In this document: positions 53,623 through 54,968 of the stretch, in pieces
Layout: each line of letters starts with the position of its first letter
Numbering within the stretch: position 1 is the stretch's first letter
Source of the DNA: Gordonia lacunae
GTDB taxonomy: Bacteria > Actinomycetota > Actinomycetes > Mycobacteriales > Mycobacteriaceae
Direction: 5' to 3'
DNA length: 54,968 nt
Assembly (NCBI RefSeq): GCF_002149015.1
Contig: NZ_NGFO01000010.1
Span: forward strand, 124,687-179,654
Position numbers and translations under genes: made by a program
The notes under the pieces: model-generated
The model's input: the letters and a program-made list of their open reading frames with translations, nothing else
Databases searched by the model: none
Told to the model about the DNA's origin: nothing

Positions 53623-54588
53623 ATGCTGACACGCGCCCGTAAGCGCCTCGTCGCCGGACTCGTGGCTCTCGTGGCCGTGTCGGGTGCGACGCTGGTCGCA
53701 GCTCCGCCGGAGGCCTCTGCGGCCAACGGTTGCAATGTCGAGTACGTCCGCTCGAACGCCATGAACCGGACCGTGCCCGTGTGCATCGTCTCGGCCGGCG
53801 GTGGCGGACCCAAGCCGACGCTGTACCTGCTCGACGGACTCCGCGCCCCCGCCAACAACAGCGGCTGGCTGATCAACACCGATGTCGCCCGCTACATGGC
53901 AGGCAAGGGCACCAACGTCGCCATCCCGTTCGGCGGCGCAGGCAGCTTCTACACCGACTGGCAGACCCCCGATCCCAAGCTGGGCGTCAACAAGTGGGAG
54001 ACCTTCCTGACCCGCGAACTGCCGGGTTACATGGCGGCACGTCACGGCAGCGACAACCGCCGCAACGGCATCGCCGGACTGTCGATGTCGGGCACCTCGG
54101 CGCTGAACCTCGCATCGCGCCACCCCAACTTCTACAAGGCGGTCGCGTCCTACAGCGGCTACCCGACCGTCACCATGCCGGGCTTCACCCAGGGCATCAT
54201 GGCCTCGGTCGCGGAGGTCGGCGGCAACCCGTTCAACATGTGGGGCTTCTACCCCGCGGGAACCTGGTTCCAGAACGACCCGTTCCTGAGCGCGGGCAAC
54301 CTGGCGGGCAAGAACGTCTACGTCTCGTCCGGTAGCGGTGTCGGCAGCAAGTACGACTCGTCGGTCAACCCGGCCAGCAGCAACTTCGATCCGGTCAAGT
54401 TCGCGCAGATGATCCCGCTCGAGGTCGCCGCGTCGACCAGCAGCCAGATCTACATCGGCCGCCTGGCGCTCGTCCCGGGCGTCAAGCTCACCACCCGGAT
54501 CACCCCGGACGGTGCGCACTGGTGGGACTACTGGCAGAGCACCTTCAAGGAGTCGTGGGCCAAGACCTTCCGCCCCGCCTTCTTCTGA
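53623..54588 (+). CDS. Secreted mycolyltransferase (antigen 85 / esterase family)
   Basis: A 321-residue exported esterase of the antigen 85 family, which transfers mycolic acids between trehalose and cell-wall arabinogalactan. The signal peptide is LVAGLVALVAVSGATLVA, with cleavage near EASA, about residue 34. The nucleophile elbow is GLSMSGTSALNLA near residue 154, and the histidine is in DGAHWWDYW near 295. The oxyanion region around GGAGSFYTDW is typical of corynomycolyl/mycolyltransferases. CAAAGGAAAAC precedes ATG 53623. The gene has its own terminator and so is probably a single transcription unit. Confidence 0.93.
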   Translation: MLTRARKRLVAGLVALVAVSGATLVAAPPEASAANGCNVEYVRSNAMNRTVPVCIVSAGGGGPKPTLYLLDGLRAPANNSGWLINTDVARYMAGKGTNVAIPFGGAGSFYTDWQTPDPKLGVNKWETFLTRELPGYMAARHGSDNRRNGIAGLSMSGTSALNLASRHPNFYKAVASYSGYPTVTMPGFTQGIMASVAEVGGNPFNMWGFYPAGTWFQNDPFLSAGNLAGKNVYVSSGSGVGSKYDSSVNPASSNFDPVKFAQMIPLEVAASTSSQIYIGRLALVPGVKLTTRITPDGAHWWDYWQSTFKESWAKTFRPAFF

Positions 54589-54623
54589 GGGCCGCGGTAG
54601 TCACGCGCACGTAAGACAGTCGG

Positions 54624-54657
54624 CAAGGGCCGGTGACCTTCGGGTCACCGGCCCTTG
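54624..54657 (+). terminator. Strong hairpin terminator with a TTCG loop
   Basis: Two 15-base arms (54624-54638 and 54643-54657) pair perfectly around TTCG, closed by C-G, an extra-stable cUUCGg tetraloop. It begins 36 bases after the mycolyltransferase stop. There is no long U-run after it, as is common in this group. Confidence 0.92.
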
Positions 54658-54914
54658 TTGTGCGGACTCCTCCTGCTCCCTTCAGTGTCAGGGTTGTGGA
54701 GCCACGTCAGTGGTGATTGGGTTTCGTCCACCGGGTGTTTGGCTCTCCTGCTCCCTGCCACCCCTGCGGGGTTGGTGTTGCCTCATCGTGCCGGCATCTG
54801 GTGTGACGGACCGGCCGGCGTGACTTGATAGGAGCGTGGCAGCGCCCCTCCACTGAAGTATGTCCACCGACCGGCCCGACTGTCCGCCCACCCTGTGACA
54901 GGAAGGCAAGCTCC
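54658..54914 (+). other. Left-end noncoding region of an IS110-family element (possible bridge RNA)
   Basis: The 257 bases between the terminator and the IS110 transposase start hold no gene. The exact IS left end is not visible. A 12-bp direct repeat CTCCTGCTCCCT occurs at 54670-54681 and 54745-54756. Hairpins can form at 54758-54775 (CCACCCC against GGGGTTGG with a bulge) and around a GCCGG/CCGGC pair near 54790-54820. IS110-group elements encode a bridge RNA in this position, so a structured RNA is likely, but its limits are not resolved. Confidence 0.5.
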
Positions 54915-54968
54915 ATGATCGTCATCGGTGCTGATGTCCACAAGCGCTCCCACACTTTTGTCGCCGTC
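54915..54968 (+). mobile_element. IS110-family transposase, N-terminal fragment
   Basis: An open frame starts at ATG 54915 after AGGAAGG and continues past the window edge. Its first residues, MIVIGADVHKRSHTFVAV, match the DEDD-type RuvC-like N terminus of IS110 transposases, with the first catalytic Asp at residue 7 and the usual DVHK motif. Only 18 codons are visible, so the serine recombinase-like C-terminal domain cannot be checked. Confidence 0.85.

Noticed and set aside
1..54968. tRNA or rRNA genes
   Set aside because: I saw no CCA-ended cloverleaf or rRNA signature; a covariance search would be needed to be certain.

Overview
The window is high-GC actinobacterial chromosome. An exported antigen-85-type mycolyltransferase, DUF4185 and DUF5313 proteins, a family 1 encapsulin with its DyP cargo, a cholesterol oxidase and a KstR-like operator all point to a mycolic-acid genus; Gordonia or a close relative fits best. 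This is inference from gene content, since no rRNA or tRNA gene is present. Most genes look like ordinary chromosome. The accessory signs are a truncated DUF222/HNH-type gene at the left edge and the start of an IS110-family element at the right edge.

Layout. 1-207: 3' end of a DUF222/HNH-like gene. 504-2150: fatty acyl-CoA/AMP ligase (FadD). 2277-6175 (minus): hen1-pnkp RNA repair pair. 6294-9222 (minus): cinA and a catalase. 9296-11514: CoA-transferase and MarR regulator, divergent from a DUF5313 gene. 11527-13726 (minus): SDR and a membrane-anchored esterase. 14144-16416: cholesterol oxidase facing a TetR regulator. 16666-19279: OPT transporter and a frameshifted DinB/maleylpyruvate-isomerase-like gene. 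19296-21122: DJ-1/PfpI protein and an alpha/beta hydrolase. 21184-23802: Asp-rich exported protein plus histidine kinase plus response regulator. 23799-26814: uncharacterised protein, APH-like phosphotransferase and TetR regulator. 26843-28631: CoA-binding protein, membrane protein, MOSC protein. 28790-32968: LysR, SnoaL-like protein, APH-DUF6285 fusion and acyl-CoA dehydrogenase. 32982-36499: small proteins (including a 57-residue polyproline peptide), DUF1697, DUF4185 and Tam methyltransferase. 36559-40159: RNase HI, 2-hydroxyacid dehydrogenase, KstR-boxed SDR, a membrane-anchored protein and a YdeI-like protein. 40206-44031: cobalamin riboswitch and a four-gene corrinoid uptake operon. 44213-47862 (minus): heterodimeric ABC exporter. 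47995-49857 (minus): encapsulin and DyP peroxidase. 49955-53185 (minus): FAD dehydrogenase and amidase. 53623-54588: mycolyltransferase with a strong terminator. 54915 onward: IS110 transposase start.

How genes work together. Hen1 and Pnkp form a known 2'-O-methylating RNA repair system. The corrinoid operon is riboswitch-controlled, its four genes overlap by 4 bp at each junction, and it ends in an unusual CbiX-like/[2Fe-2S] ferredoxin fusion. DyP carries the encapsulin cargo tail at its C terminus. A kinase fused to DUF6285 lies 37 bp before an acyl-CoA dehydrogenase and suggests phospho-activated hydroxyacyl-CoA catabolism. The Asp-rich exported protein overlaps or abuts a two-component system.

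The least explained items are an intergenic repeat family that supplies stop codons to flanking genes, the CbiX-like/ferredoxin fusion, the polyproline peptide, the Asp-rich protein with its kinase, and the IS110 left end with its possible bridge RNA.
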